DNA from: Candidatus Aalborgicola danicus
GTDB taxonomy: Bacteria; Pseudomonadota; Gammaproteobacteria; Burkholderiales; Burkholderiaceae_C
Reading direction: 5' to 3'
Assembly: GCA_016703945.1 (NCBI GenBank)
Contig: JADJBC010000008.1
Coordinates: 124,001-188,000, forward strand
DNA: 64,000 bases
Position numbers and translations under genes: made by a program. Below the pieces are notes generated by a model. That model was not told the origin of the DNA and made no database searches. It saw nothing but the letters and a program-made list of their open reading frames with translations. Below are positions 43,957-53,322 of the stretch, in pieces. How positions within the stretch are numbered: the first letter of the stretch is position 1; each line of letters starts with the position of its first letter.

Positions 43957-45053
43957 GTCAGCCCGGTATCGACTAAGCGCCGCTCCGATGACAAGTACTC
44001 CTGCGACTGCATTTCGCTCAGACGTGACACGGTGCGCGGAAACTCATGCGCCATCGGACCTTCGGTGTACAACTCGACGGGTGGTACAGCCGCTGACATC
44101 ACAAGTTTGACCCGCCGGTCGTACAACACGTCGATCAGCCAGGTAAAACGTCGCGCCTCGGAGGCCATCCGCACTGACATCTGCGGCACATCACTGAGGA
44201 ATACGGTGTGAAAAAGGGTCGCAATCTCCAGGTAATCGTTTTGCGATCGAGGGCCTCCACACAACGTCTTGAAGTCAAACCAGACCATGCCGCCCGCTTT
44301 GCGCCTGGCGCGAATCTGTCGCGATTCAATGTGCAAAACCGGGTCTTCGTCGTGAGACTCTACTAGCGCGTTGAAGCCGTGCTCCATGGCGGCGTCTGCC
44401 ACCGGGCCATTGGGCGCGTGGTAAAGCGTCATCGTCTCCATGGTGCGCTTGCGGTAATCCGTGCCGTTGTCGACATTGAGCACTTCCAGATTGGCGTTCA
44501 GCAGCGCAATGGCCGGCAGGATACGGTCGCGATGCAAGCCGCCGGGATACAGACCATCGGGATGGAAATTCGATGTAGTGACAAAGCCTACCCCGTTCTC
44601 GAAAAGCGCTGCGAGCAGCCGGTGCAGAATCATCGCATCGGTGATGTCGGCCACATGGAATTCATCAAAGCAGATCAGTCGAAAACGCTTGGCCATCCGC
44701 TTTGCCAGTTCGTCCAGCGGATTGACGGTGCCCTGCAGGTCGGCCAGTTCACGGTGCACCTCGCGCATGAACTCGTGAAAGTGCAGGCGCGTCTTGCGCT
44801 TGAGCGGCACGGCGTTGAAAAAGCAATCCATCAAAAAGCTTTTGCCCCGCCCGACCCCGCCAAACATATAGACGCCGCGCGGAATGTCCGGGCGGTTGAT
44901 CAGCTTCTTGAAGACGTTGGATCTCTTTTCCTTGAAAACGGCCCACTCGCCCGCGCAGCGCTCCAGTGCGTCGATGGCGCGCAACTGCGCCGGATCGGCT
45001 GTGTAGCCGCGTGCGGCCAGTTCAGCCTCGTAGGTTTGCTTGACGTTCACCAA
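43953..45053 (-). CDS. zapE: Cell division protein ZapE (AFG1-like ATPase)
   Basis: A 366-residue AFG1-family P-loop ATPase: Walker A FGGVGRGKSFLMDCFF, Walker B RLICFDEFHVADITDAM, and the conserved VTTSNFHPDGLYPGGLHRD and WFDFKTLCGGPRSQNDYLE. ZapE binds the FtsZ ring late in constriction, mainly under stress or low oxygen. It follows lpd on the same strand after a gap holding repeat copy c, and is coupled to a secreted coiled-coil protein. Confidence 0.94.
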   Translation of the reverse strand: MVNVKQTYEAELAARGYTADPAQLRAIDALERCAGEWAVFKEKRSNVFKKLINRPDIPRGVYMFGGVGRGKSFLMDCFFNAVPLKRKTRLHFHEFMREVHRELADLQGTVNPLDELAKRMAKRFRLICFDEFHVADITDAMILHRLLAALFENGVGFVTTSNFHPDGLYPGGLHRDRILPAIALLNANLEVLNVDNGTDYRKRTMETMTLYHAPNGPVADAAMEHGFNALVESHDEDPVLHIESRQIRARRKAGGMVWFDFKTLCGGPRSQNDYLEIATLFHTVFLSDVPQMSVRMASEARRFTWLIDVLYDRRVKLVMSAAVPPVELYTEGPMAHEFPRTVSRLSEMQSQEYLSSERRLVDTGLT

Positions 45054-45070
45054 CGTTTCATTCTCTGATT

Positions 45071-45114
45071 GCTATGCATTTAATAGCTGCTTACGCATAT
45101 TTCACGAGGGCTAG
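45071..45114 (+). repeat. Dispersed ~45-bp repeat, copy c (intergenic)
   Basis: It reads GCTATGCATTTAATAGCTGC then TTACGCATATTTCACGAGGG and CTAGAA. It is the copy closest to b (2429-2473): the stretch TACGCATATTTCACG is identical in both. It lies in the lpd-zapE gap. Confidence 0.7.
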
Positions 45115-45137
45115 AAGTCATTTTTACTCTGCAATCA

Positions 45138-46565
45138 TCAGAAGTTCAGGGTCCGCTTATCCACCGCCAAAGCCGCTTCCTTGGTGGCTTCGCTCAAGCT
45201 TGGATGGGCATGGCAGATGCGCGCAATGTCTTCAGCACTGGCCTTGAATTCCATCGCCACCACGGCCTCGGAAATCAACTCGCTGGCCTGTGGACCCACA
45301 ATATGTACACCTAGAATTTCGTCGGTCGTGGCGTCGGCCAAAAACTTGACGAATCCGGTGGTGTCGCCCAGCGCCCGGGCCCGGCCATTGGCCAGGAACG
45401 GGAATGAACCCGCCTTGTAGGCTACTCCGTCAGCCTTGAGCTGCTGCTCGGTGCGCCCGACCCACGCAATTTCGGGGCTGGTGTAAATCACCCAAGGAAT
45501 GGTGTTGAAGTTGACATGACCATGCTGGCCGGCCATGCGTTCGGCCACGGCAACACCCTCTTCTTCCGCTTTGTGGGCCAGCATAGGGCCGCGCACCACA
45601 TCACCCACGGCCCACACGCCCGGCAAGTTGGTCTTGCAATCACCGTCCACCACAATCGCGCCGCGCTCATCCAGCGCCAGACCCACGGCCTCGGCATTCA
45701 GACCGATCGTATTGGGCACGCGGCCGATCGAGATAATGAGTTTGTCGACTTCGAGCGCCTGTGCCTCTCCCTTGGCGCTGGTATAGGCAATGGATACGCC
45801 CTTCTTGGTGGATTTAACTTCACCCACCGTCACGCCCAACTCTATCTTCAGACCTTGCTTGGTGAAGGCCTTGAGCGCTTCTTTGGCAACCTGCTCGTCC
45901 ACCGCGCCCAGGAAGGTCGGCAGGCCCTCCAGAATCGTGACTTCGGCACCCAGGCGACGCCAGACCGAGCCCATTTCCAGTCCGATGACGCCAGAGCCAA
46001 TCAGGCCCAACCTCTTGGGCACTGCGCCGATGCGCAAGGCGCCGTCATTGGACAGAATGCGCTCTTCGTCAAACGGGGTGCCCGGCAAGGCTCGGGCGTT
46101 GGAGCCGGTGGCGATGATGACCTGCTTACCCAAAAGGGATTCCTCGGTTGCCCCAGCCACGTTGATGACGTAAGCGCCATCCGCGGCCTTAACGAAGGAG
46201 CCACGACCGTGGAAGAAGACAATCTTGTTCTTCTTCAGCAGGTACTGGATACCGTCGTTGTTCTGCTTGACCACCATGTCCTTGCGGGCAACCATCTTGG
46301 CCACATCCATGCTCACGCCTTTGACCGCAATACCGTGATCGGCAAAGTGGTGGTTGGCGTGGTCAAAGTGCTCGCTTGATTGCAGCAGCGCCTTGGATGG
46401 GATGCAGCCCACATTGGTACAGGTGCCGCCCAGGGCGGGGCCGCCCTTGTCGTTTTTCCACTCGTCGATACAGGCCACGGTGAAGCCCAGTTGGGCAGCG
46501 CGGATGGCGGCGATATAGCCACCAGGGCCACCGCCGATGACGATCACATCAAATTGTTTACTCAT
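45138..46565 (-). CDS. lpd: Dihydrolipoyl dehydrogenase (E3)
   Basis: A 475-residue FAD disulfide oxidoreductase. FAD motif VIGGGPGGYIAAIRAAQLG, the redox-active pair GGTCTNVGCIPSKALLQ, the NAD motif GLIGSGVIGLEMGSVWRR, and the C-terminal interface HAHPSLSEATKEAAL with the catalytic His-Glu pair. It re-oxidises the lipoyl arms of the 2-oxoglutarate dehydrogenase complex encoded just upstream and probably serves other lipoyl complexes too. Third gene of odhA-odhB-lpd. Confidence 0.96.
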   Translation of the reverse strand: MSKQFDVIVIGGGPGGYIAAIRAAQLGFTVACIDEWKNDKGGPALGGTCTNVGCIPSKALLQSSEHFDHANHHFADHGIAVKGVSMDVAKMVARKDMVVKQNNDGIQYLLKKNKIVFFHGRGSFVKAADGAYVINVAGATEESLLGKQVIIATGSNARALPGTPFDEERILSNDGALRIGAVPKRLGLIGSGVIGLEMGSVWRRLGAEVTILEGLPTFLGAVDEQVAKEALKAFTKQGLKIELGVTVGEVKSTKKGVSIAYTSAKGEAQALEVDKLIISIGRVPNTIGLNAEAVGLALDERGAIVVDGDCKTNLPGVWAVGDVVRGPMLAHKAEEEGVAVAERMAGQHGHVNFNTIPWVIYTSPEIAWVGRTEQQLKADGVAYKAGSFPFLANGRARALGDTTGFVKFLADATTDEILGVHIVGPQASELISEAVVAMEFKASAEDIARICHAHPSLSEATKEAALAVDKRTLNF

Positions 46566-46608
46566 AGTTTTCTCACTTTATTCAAAACCCCGATCGAAGT
46601 GCGTGCCC

Positions 46609-46730
46609 TCATGCCAAGGCAAGCGCAGCGAAGCCCCCTCCAGGAACACCGCGGAACCGGCTTTGCCGGGCCGCTGGTGTTGCCCCCCCTGCAAGGGGGA
46701 AAGCGGCCACACGCAGTGGGCAAGCCGTGG
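46609..46730 (-). repeat. GC-rich repeat, family C copy 3 (odhB-lpd gap)
   Basis: On the minus strand it starts GCCCACTGCGTGTGGCCGC and contains the hairpin CCCCCTTGCAGGGGG and GGCCCGGCAAAGCCGG. The first 14 bases equal family C copy 1; the rest differs. It fills the 171-bp gap between odhB and lpd, inside an operon, where a hairpin could trim or weaken read-through. Confidence 0.55.
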
Positions 46731-46736
46731 GGTGTG

Positions 46737-47999
46737 CTAAATATCAAACAGCAAACGTGCCGGGTCTTCCAACGCTTCCTTCATGGCCACCAGGCCCAGC
46801 ACGGCTTCGCGGCCGTCGATGATGCGGTGGTCGTAGGACATGGCGAAGTAGTTCATGGGGCGCACCACCACCTGGCCGTTTTCCACCATGGCGCGGTCCT
46901 TGGTGGCGTGCACGCCCAGGATGGCCGACTGGGGCGGGTTGATGATGGGGGTGGACATCATGGAGCCAAAAGTGCCGCCGTTGGAGATGGAGAAGGTGCC
47001 GCCGGTCATGTCTTCAATGCCCAGCTTGCCGTCCTTGGCCTTTTGGCCAAATTCAGCAATTTTCTTCTCGATCTCGGCAAAGCTCATCTGGTCTGCGTTG
47101 CGCAGAATCGGCACCACCAGGCCACGGGGCGAGCCGACGGCAATACCGATGTCAAAGTAACCGTGGTAGACGATGTCCGTGCCGTCCACCGAGGCGTTCA
47201 GCACCGGGAACTTCTTCAGGGCATGCACAGCGGCCTTGACGAAGAAACTCATGAAACCCAGCTTGACGCCATGTTCCTTCTCGAAACGCTCCTGCATGCG
47301 CTTGCGCATGTCCATGACCGGGGCCATGTTGATTTCGTTGAACGTGGTCAGGATGGCGTTGGTGCTTTGCGACTGCAGCAGACGCTCGGCGACGCGTGCG
47401 CGCAGACGGCTCATGGGCACGCGCTCTTCGGGGCGGTCGCCCAGATGCTGTGCGGCCGGCGCCGCAACCTGTGGCAATACTTTGGTCGGAGCCCCCGTGG
47501 GGATTGCGACGGTAGCTACTGTTTTTGTAGCAGTTCCGGCGGCGACGGCACCCAGTACATCGCCCTTGGTGACGCGGCCGTCCTTCCCCGTACCGGCCAC
47601 AGCATTGACCGACAGGTTGTTGTCGGCCAGCAGTTTGGCAGCAGCGGGCATGGCAACACCGGCCTTGGAGGTGCCTGCAGGTGCTGCTGCGGTAGCGGCG
47701 GGCGCCGCCACAGCGGCAGCCGGTGCAGCGGCGGGTGCCGCAACAGCACCAGCAGCGCCTTCGGTGTCGATGCGGGCGATCAGCTGCTCGGCGGCCACGG
47801 TCGCGCCGTCCGCTGCCACAATCTCTACCAGCACGCCAGCGCTGGGCGCTGGCACTTCCAGCACCACCTTGTCGGTTTCCACGTCGATCAGAATCTCGTC
47901 CACCAGGACCAGATCACCGACCTTCTTCTTCCATTGCAGCAAGGTGGCTTCAGCCACGGACTCCGAAAGCTGGGGGACTTTTACTTCTACGATTGCCAT
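46737..47999 (-). CDS. odhB: Dihydrolipoyllysine succinyltransferase (E2 of 2-oxoglutarate dehydrogenase)
   Basis: A 420-residue E2. The lipoyl domain carries the attachment lysine in DVETDKVVLEVPAP. An Ala/Pro linker (about 80-115) leads to the peripheral-subunit-binding domain (AAKLLADNNLSVNAVAGTGK) and, after a second linker, the catalytic domain with GTFGSMMSTPIINPPQSAIL and MSYDHRIIDGREAV (active His). The second linker (residues ~157-170) is encoded by dispersed repeat copy h, in frame. It transfers succinyl groups to CoA in the TCA cycle. Confidence 0.96.
   Translation of the reverse strand: MAIVEVKVPQLSESVAEATLLQWKKKVGDLVLVDEILIDVETDKVVLEVPAPSAGVLVEIVAADGATVAAEQLIARIDTEGAAGAVAAPAAAPAAAVAAPAATAAAPAGTSKAGVAMPAAAKLLADNNLSVNAVAGTGKDGRVTKGDVLGAVAAGTATKTVATVAIPTGAPTKVLPQVAAPAAQHLGDRPEERVPMSRLRARVAERLLQSQSTNAILTTFNEINMAPVMDMRKRMQERFEKEHGVKLGFMSFFVKAAVHALKKFPVLNASVDGTDIVYHGYFDIGIAVGSPRGLVVPILRNADQMSFAEIEKKIAEFGQKAKDGKLGIEDMTGGTFSISNGGTFGSMMSTPIINPPQSAILGVHATKDRAMVENGQVVVRPMNYFAMSYDHRIIDGREAVLGLVAMKEALEDPARLLFDI
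47490..47531 (-). repeat. Dispersed ~45-bp repeat, copy h (inside odhB linker)
   Basis: On the minus strand it begins GCTACAAAAACAGTAGCTAC and ends CCCACGGGGGCT. The first 12 bases are identical to copies e and g. It encodes the TKTVATVAIPTGAP part of the flexible linker between the subunit-binding and catalytic domains of OdhB. Confidence 0.65.
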
Positions 48000-48039
48000 T
48001 TTGTTCTTTCCGAATTGTGTGTATTGAGGGCTTAGGGCA

Positions 48040-50931
48040 TTACTTGCTCAGGACAAAGCCCTTGAGCTTGCCGAACGCGCCTTCAACCAATGATTTCTGC
48101 TGCTCCAGATGCAGGTGCGAGTAACCCACCGCAGGAGACGCCGAAGCAGCACGACCGGAGTAGCCCAGGCGCTGACCGTCCACCATGTTTTCGTGAATGT
48201 AGTGCTGCACAAAGAACCAGGAGCCCTGGTTTTGCGGTTCGTCCTGGCACCACACGATGTCGGTGGCGTTGGGGTACTTCTTCATCTCCGCAGCAAAGGC
48301 CTTGTGCGGAAAGGGGTACAACTGCTCGACCCGCAGAATGGCGACATCGTCATGGCCCTTCTCTTCGCGGTGCTTGACCAGGTCGTAATACACCTTGCCG
48401 GAGCACACCACCACGCGCTTGACCTTGTCGGCCTTGAGCGCCTTGCTTTCAGCAATCACCGTTTGGAAGCCACCCTTGGTGAATTCGGTCAGGGGCGAGG
48501 TCGCATCCTTGTTGCGCAGTAGTGACTTTGGCGTAAAGATAATCAGCGGCTTGCGCAGAGTGCGGACCATCTGACGGCGCAGCACATGGAAGATCTGACT
48601 GGCGGTGGTGGGCTGCACGATCTGCATATTGGCATCGGCCGCCAACTGCATAAAGCGCTCCAGACGCGCTGAGCTGTGCTCGGGCCCCTGACCTTCGTAG
48701 CCGTGCGGCAGCATTAAAGTGATGCCGTTTACTCGGCCCCACTTCACCTCACCGGAGGCGATGAACTGGTCAATCACCACCTGCGCACCGTTGGCAAAAT
48801 CGCCGAACTGTGCTTCCCAAATCACCAGGGTGTTCGGATCGTTCGAAGCGTATCCGTATTCGAAGGCCAGAACAGCCTCTTCGGACAGGATGGAATCGAT
48901 GACAACAAAGGGGGCCTGGTTTTCGGCCACATTCGCCAATGGAACGTAAATGCCGGCATCCCACTTCTCTCGGGCCTGGTCATGAATCACAGCGTGTCGG
49001 TGGGTGAAGGTGCCACGACCGCTGTCCTCACCGGAAAGCCGCACCGGGTAGCCGCTGGCCACCAGGGAGGCAAAGGCCATGCTCTCGCCCATGCCCCAGT
49101 CGACATTCACCTCACCACGCCCCATGGCAGCGCGGTCGTCGTAAACCTTCTTCACCAGGGAGTGGGGCGTGATGCTGGCCGGCAGCGTTGTCAGTTTTTC
49201 GACCAGGCGCTTCCACTCGCTCAGCGGAATGGCCGTGTCGCCCGCATCGGTCCACTTCTTGCCCAGAAAGGGTGACCAGTCCACAGCGTACTTGCTCTTG
49301 AAATTAGTCAACACCGGGTCCACGGTGTGAATACCGGCATCCATGGCGGCGCGATAAGCTTTGGCCATGTCCTCACCCAGCGTCTCACCCAGTCCCTGGG
49401 CAGCCAGTTTGTCAGCGTACAGCTTGCGGGTACCGGGGTGCGCTGCAATTTTCTTGTACATCAGCGGCTGCGTCAGCATCGGTGTGTCTTGTTCGTTGTG
49501 ACCGAGCTTGCGGAAGCAGGTAATGTCTACCACCACGTCCTGGCGGAATTCCAGGCGGAACTCCAGCGCCAGTTGCGTGGCCAGCACCACGGCTTCAGGA
49601 TCGTCACCGTTGACGTGCAGCACCGGCGACTCGACCATCTTCACGATGTCGGTGCAGAAGGCGCTGGAGCGCATGTCGCGCGGGTCGGACGTGGTGAAAC
49701 CGATCTGGTTGTTGATGATGATGTGGACCGTACCGCCCGTGGTGTAGCCTCGGGTTTGTGCCAAACACAGGGTTTCCTGGTTGACGCCCTGGCCACCAAA
49801 GGCCGCGTCGCCATGCACCAGCACCGGCAGCACCTGGTCGCCCAAGGCATCCCCACGGCGGTCCATGCGGGCGCGCACCGAACCTTCCACCACGGGGTTC
49901 ACGATTTCCAGGTGCGAGGGGTTGAACGCCAGCGACAAGTGAACCGGGCCACCGGGGGTCGCCACATCGGAGCTAAAACCCTGGTGGTATTTCACGTCAC
50001 CGGCGGGAAGATCTTCAGGTGCTGTGTGGTCAAACTCGGCGAACAGGTCGCCTGGCATCTTGCCCAGGGTGTTGACCAGCACGTTCAAACGGCCGCGGTG
50101 GGCCATGCCAATCACAATTTCCTGCACGCCCTTGGCGCCCGCCTGCTGGATCAGTTCGTCCATGGAGGCAATAAAACTCTCGCCGCCTTCGAGTGAGAAA
50201 CGCTTCTGGCCTACGTACTTGGTGTGCAGGAAGCGCTCCAGGCCTTCGGCTGCCGTCAAACGGTCCAGAATATGTTTCTTTTTTTCCGCAGAGAAATGCG
50301 GCTTGCTGCGAATGGATTCCAATTTTTGCTGCCACCAGCGCTTTTGGTTCTGGTCAGTGGTGTACATGAACTCCGCGCCCAGGGTGCCGCAGTAAGTTTC
50401 GCGCAGCGCATTCATCAGGTCGCGCAGGCTCATGGTCTCGCGGCCGAAGAAGGTGTTACTGGTGTTGAAAACCGTTTCCTGGTCTGCATCGCTGAAACCG
50501 TAGAACGACAGTTCCAGTTCAGGGATGTTGTCACGTCCGTGGCGCTTGAGCGGGTCCAGATCAGCCCAGCGGGCGCCGACGTTGCGATAGGCGGCAATCA
50601 GCTGCTGCACGGCGGTACGCTTGCGACCCATTTCCGAGTCAGCACCGGTCGCCAAGACCACCCTGGTGCCGCCCTGTTTGGCGCGTTCGGCAAATGCATT
50701 GATCACGGGCATGTGCGGCACGTCGCGCGCATCACTGCCATCGCCGGCGGGGACATTTTGTAGCGCGTCGAAATACTCGCGCCACGTGTCGGTCACGCTT
50801 GTAGGGTTGGCTAGATAGTTTTCGTACATCTCTTCGACGTAGGGCGCATTGCCACCGAAAAGGTACGTATTGCTGGCGTAGGCCTGGTAGACCGACGCGG
50901 GGCTCGTCTTCTGCGACGTAGATTCACTCAT
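48040..50931 (-). CDS. odhA: 2-oxoglutarate dehydrogenase E1 component
   Basis: A 963-residue thiamine-diphosphate enzyme that decarboxylates 2-oxoglutarate and passes the succinyl group to OdhB. The N-terminal E2-binding helix (NTYLFGGNAPYVEEMYENYL) is present; core motifs include GMAHRGRLNVLVNTLGK, GDAAFGGQGVNQETLCL and INNQIGFTTSDPRDMRSS (the ThDP/Mg site). The C-terminus has PHGYEGQGPEHSSARLERFM. A strong GGAGGT ribosome-binding site lies upstream, next to a short perfect inverted repeat. First gene of odhA-odhB-lpd. Confidence 0.97.
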   Translation of the reverse strand: MSESTSQKTSPASVYQAYASNTYLFGGNAPYVEEMYENYLANPTSVTDTWREYFDALQNVPAGDGSDARDVPHMPVINAFAERAKQGGTRVVLATGADSEMGRKRTAVQQLIAAYRNVGARWADLDPLKRHGRDNIPELELSFYGFSDADQETVFNTSNTFFGRETMSLRDLMNALRETYCGTLGAEFMYTTDQNQKRWWQQKLESIRSKPHFSAEKKKHILDRLTAAEGLERFLHTKYVGQKRFSLEGGESFIASMDELIQQAGAKGVQEIVIGMAHRGRLNVLVNTLGKMPGDLFAEFDHTAPEDLPAGDVKYHQGFSSDVATPGGPVHLSLAFNPSHLEIVNPVVEGSVRARMDRRGDALGDQVLPVLVHGDAAFGGQGVNQETLCLAQTRGYTTGGTVHIIINNQIGFTTSDPRDMRSSAFCTDIVKMVESPVLHVNGDDPEAVVLATQLALEFRLEFRQDVVVDITCFRKLGHNEQDTPMLTQPLMYKKIAAHPGTRKLYADKLAAQGLGETLGEDMAKAYRAAMDAGIHTVDPVLTNFKSKYAVDWSPFLGKKWTDAGDTAIPLSEWKRLVEKLTTLPASITPHSLVKKVYDDRAAMGRGEVNVDWGMGESMAFASLVASGYPVRLSGEDSGRGTFTHRHAVIHDQAREKWDAGIYVPLANVAENQAPFVVIDSILSEEAVLAFEYGYASNDPNTLVIWEAQFGDFANGAQVVIDQFIASGEVKWGRVNGITLMLPHGYEGQGPEHSSARLERFMQLAADANMQIVQPTTASQIFHVLRRQMVRTLRKPLIIFTPKSLLRNKDATSPLTEFTKGGFQTVIAESKALKADKVKRVVVCSGKVYYDLVKHREEKGHDDVAILRVEQLYPFPHKAFAAEMKKYPNATDIVWCQDEPQNQGSWFFVQHYIHENMVDGQRLGYSGRAASASPAVGYSHLHLEQQKSLVEGAFGKLKGFVLSK

Positions 50932-50947
50932 ATTCCGCTGACCTCCG

Positions 50948-50962
50948 TTTCCCTTAGGGAAA
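50948..50962 (-). promoter_or_regulatory. Perfect inverted repeat next to the odhA ribosome-binding site
   Basis: TTTCCC-TAA-GGGAAA on the minus strand, immediately before the GGAGGT of odhA. It could be a small leader hairpin or a dimeric operator. Within the 240-bp gap to cobQ (50932-51171) I see nothing else I can name. Confidence 0.35.
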
Positions 50963-51171
50963 CATTAGCTGGTTAAAGCTGTTTGTGATTAACCTTCCGC
51001 GGCACGGCTGAACCGTTTGGCGGATGCGACTGTGGCGGGGGAAGGGCCTAGTTACGGGCCTGATTGTGCCATCGTTTTGCTATCGGGGAGCTTACAAGCC
51101 TTCGGCCTGTGCATCCACCACCGCGAACTGCGTGGGTGTGCGACTGCATTTCGACGGCTTGGCCTTCTTGT

Positions 51172-52863
51172 TCAACCGGTGCTGTGAAGCACGGGCGAGT
51201 GCGGGTTGGTTGACGCAATCAGCGAGGCCAGAACACCAGCCTCAAAATGTTGAGAAATATAGTCAGCCAAGCCGTCAAACACCGAGTCCAGCGTCGGCGC
51301 GCTGGCACCAAACAGGGCTTGCAAAACCGCAGGGTCTTCAAACAGGCCATGCAGATACAGGCCCATTACATTGCCGGCGCCATTGCTCCAGCCCAGGCCA
51401 TCGGGCAGCACCGCGAACGCCACGTCGCCCTTGGCCGCCATCGCCGGATGCTGTGCCGTTTGGCCATGGTGGATTTCGTAGCCCGACACAGCGACGCCTG
51501 CAAGTGCAGTCCAGGGCGATGGCGCGCCAAGTCCCGAGCCAACGAGGCTCAGGTCGGGGGCCGATTTCTGCGCGTTTGGCAGTATGAGGCCCCCGGCCTG
51601 AGCCCCGTTGGCTTGCGCGTGCCAGCCCCCTACAAAGCGCGTCTGCGTGTGCCTGACAGTCTTGTCCTGCGCAAACACCGTGACCAGCGGCAACAACCCC
51701 AGCCCCGGCGCATTGCCATCAATGCCATGCGTGTCGATCAGCGCCTCGCCCAGCATCTGCAAGCCACCACACACACCCAGCACCGCCCCACCCGCTTGCG
51801 CATGCGCGGCCACCGCGGCATCCAGACCCTGGGCGCGCAACCAGTCCAGATCGGCACTGGTCGCCTTGGAACCCGGCAGGATGATCCAGTCGCTTGGCTC
51901 CAGACCCGCCAATTCCTTTGGGCTGCGCACCCACTGCAGGCGCACACCGGGTATGTTCTTCAGCGGCTGGAATTCGTCCAGGTTGCTGATGCGCGGATAG
52001 GCAATCACCGCCACCGTACGCCAGGCACCGAGCGGCACTGGGCCGCCCCGAGCCGCGAGTGCCCCCCCGGGGGGAAGCGAGGACACGCCAGTGCCGAGCG
52101 TGGGGGCAACATTCACCACGCTGCGGTCGTCAAAGACTCCGTCCTCCTCGGGCAGACCATGCTGCCACCACATCGGCAGCGTTGCCACGGTGGGAATGCC
52201 GGTCAGGTCCTGCAGCATCTGTGGCGCCGGTGCCAGCAGGCTGGCATCACCGCGAAACTTGTTCAGCACAAAGCCTTTGATCAGCGCCCGCTCGTTTTCT
52301 GGCAACAAGGCCCAGGTGCCGTAAAGATGGGCAAAGGCACCACCACGGTCAATGTCGGTCACCAGCAGGCAGGCCGCGTTGCAATGCAGCGCCACGCGCA
52401 TGTTGACGATGTCACTGTCATGCAGGTTGATCTCGGCGGGCGAGCCCGCGCCCTCGATCACCACCACGTCGTACTCAGACCGCAGTTCGTCCAGCGCCGC
52501 CGATATTTGCGGCCAGACGCTGGCGCTGCGCCCGCGCCAGGCCATGCGCGACAGTTCCTCGCTTACCTGCCCCATCAGCACCACCTGGCTGTGGGTGTCG
52601 GCCTCGGGCTTGAGCAGCAAGGGGTTCATACGCACGTCGGGAATGGCTTTGGCTGCCAGCGACTGGAAATATTGCGCACTGCCGATTTCACCTTGACCGT
52701 TTTCAGAGGCCACCACTCTTGCGTTATTGCTCATGTTCTGCGCCTTGAACGGCGCCACCGTCAGCCCCTGGCGCGCGTAGTAGCGGCACAAGGCCGTGGT
52801 CAGCCAGCTTTTGCCAGCGCCACTGGTGGTGCCCAGCACCATCACGCAACGGGCGGTCATCAA
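51172..52863 (-). CDS. cobQ: Adenosylcobyric acid synthase (glutamine-hydrolysing)
   Basis: A 563-residue amidotransferase that amidates four side chains of adenosylcobyrinic acid diamide. The N-terminal DTBS-like domain has GTTSGAGKSWLTTALCRYY and PFKAQNMSNNARVV. The C-terminal glutamine amidotransferase domain has its nucleophile in LGVCGGLQMLGEAL and the catalytic His in GYEIHHGQT. Around residues 260-278 a Gly/Pro/Ala-rich segment is encoded by GC-rich repeat-like DNA and is probably an insertion, making the protein longer than the usual ~490. The start overlaps the queD stop. Confidence 0.93.
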   Translation of the reverse strand: MMTARCVMVLGTTSGAGKSWLTTALCRYYARQGLTVAPFKAQNMSNNARVVASENGQGEIGSAQYFQSLAAKAIPDVRMNPLLLKPEADTHSQVVLMGQVSEELSRMAWRGRSASVWPQISAALDELRSEYDVVVIEGAGSPAEINLHDSDIVNMRVALHCNAACLLVTDIDRGGAFAHLYGTWALLPENERALIKGFVLNKFRGDASLLAPAPQMLQDLTGIPTVATLPMWWQHGLPEEDGVFDDRSVVNVAPTLGTGVSSLPPGGALAARGGPVPLGAWRTVAVIAYPRISNLDEFQPLKNIPGVRLQWVRSPKELAGLEPSDWIILPGSKATSADLDWLRAQGLDAAVAAHAQAGGAVLGVCGGLQMLGEALIDTHGIDGNAPGLGLLPLVTVFAQDKTVRHTQTRFVGGWHAQANGAQAGGLILPNAQKSAPDLSLVGSGLGAPSPWTALAGVAVSGYEIHHGQTAQHPAMAAKGDVAFAVLPDGLGWSNGAGNVMGLYLHGLFEDPAVLQALFGASAPTLDSVFDGLADYISQHFEAGVLASLIASTNPHSPVLHSTG

Positions 52864-53303
52864 CCGTCAATCTCCGCCCAACAATTGGGCGTTTCATACA
52901 GTGTGACCTTGGTCAGCGACAGATGCCGACCAAAGCGGTCGTGGTAGACGTCCTTCAGGATGTCAAACGCAGTCTTGGCCAGGTTTTCCACGGTGGGTAC
53001 GCGGTCGATGACGACGGTCTTGTGGTTGGGCATGCTGTCCAGGAAGGCGCGCACGGCGGTGTCTTTTTCATAGACGATGAAGGCGTGGTCCCACAGGTTG
53101 ACCAGATGTTCGTTGGCCAGCGCCTTGATGTCGCCAAAGTCCATGATCATGCCGTTGTCGGACTCTCCGTCCTTCTGCACCACGTCGCCGGTCAGGGTGA
53201 CGAGCAGGGTGTAACGGTGGCCGTGCAGATTGCGGCACTGGCTGTTGTGGTCGGGGATGCGGTGGCCGGCATCGAATTCGAGTTTGCGGGTGATGGTGAG
53301 CAT
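52860..53303 (-). CDS. queD: 6-carboxytetrahydropterin synthase
   Basis: A 147-residue QueD that makes 6-carboxy-5,6,7,8-tetrahydropterin in the path to queuosine. Zinc ligands are FDAGHRI and NLHGHRY, with the catalytic Cys in SQCRNLHGH. VPTVENLAKTAFDIL and the final LYETPNCWAEI complete the fold. It is 19 bases downstream of queE and overlaps the cobQ start (ATGATGA), so queE-queD-cobQ are probably one transcript. Confidence 0.94.
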   Translation of the reverse strand: MLTITRKLEFDAGHRIPDHNSQCRNLHGHRYTLLVTLTGDVVQKDGESDNGMIMDFGDIKALANEHLVNLWDHAFIVYEKDTAVRAFLDSMPNHKTVVIDRVPTVENLAKTAFDILKDVYHDRFGRHLSLTKVTLYETPNCWAEIDG

Positions 53304-53322
53304 AGGGTGTCCAGCGTGCTGC

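Noticed and set aside
51247..52947. A 566-codon open frame opposite cobQ
   Set aside because: cobQ is clear on the minus strand; the opposite frame has no motif and an Arg/His/Gln-rich composition.
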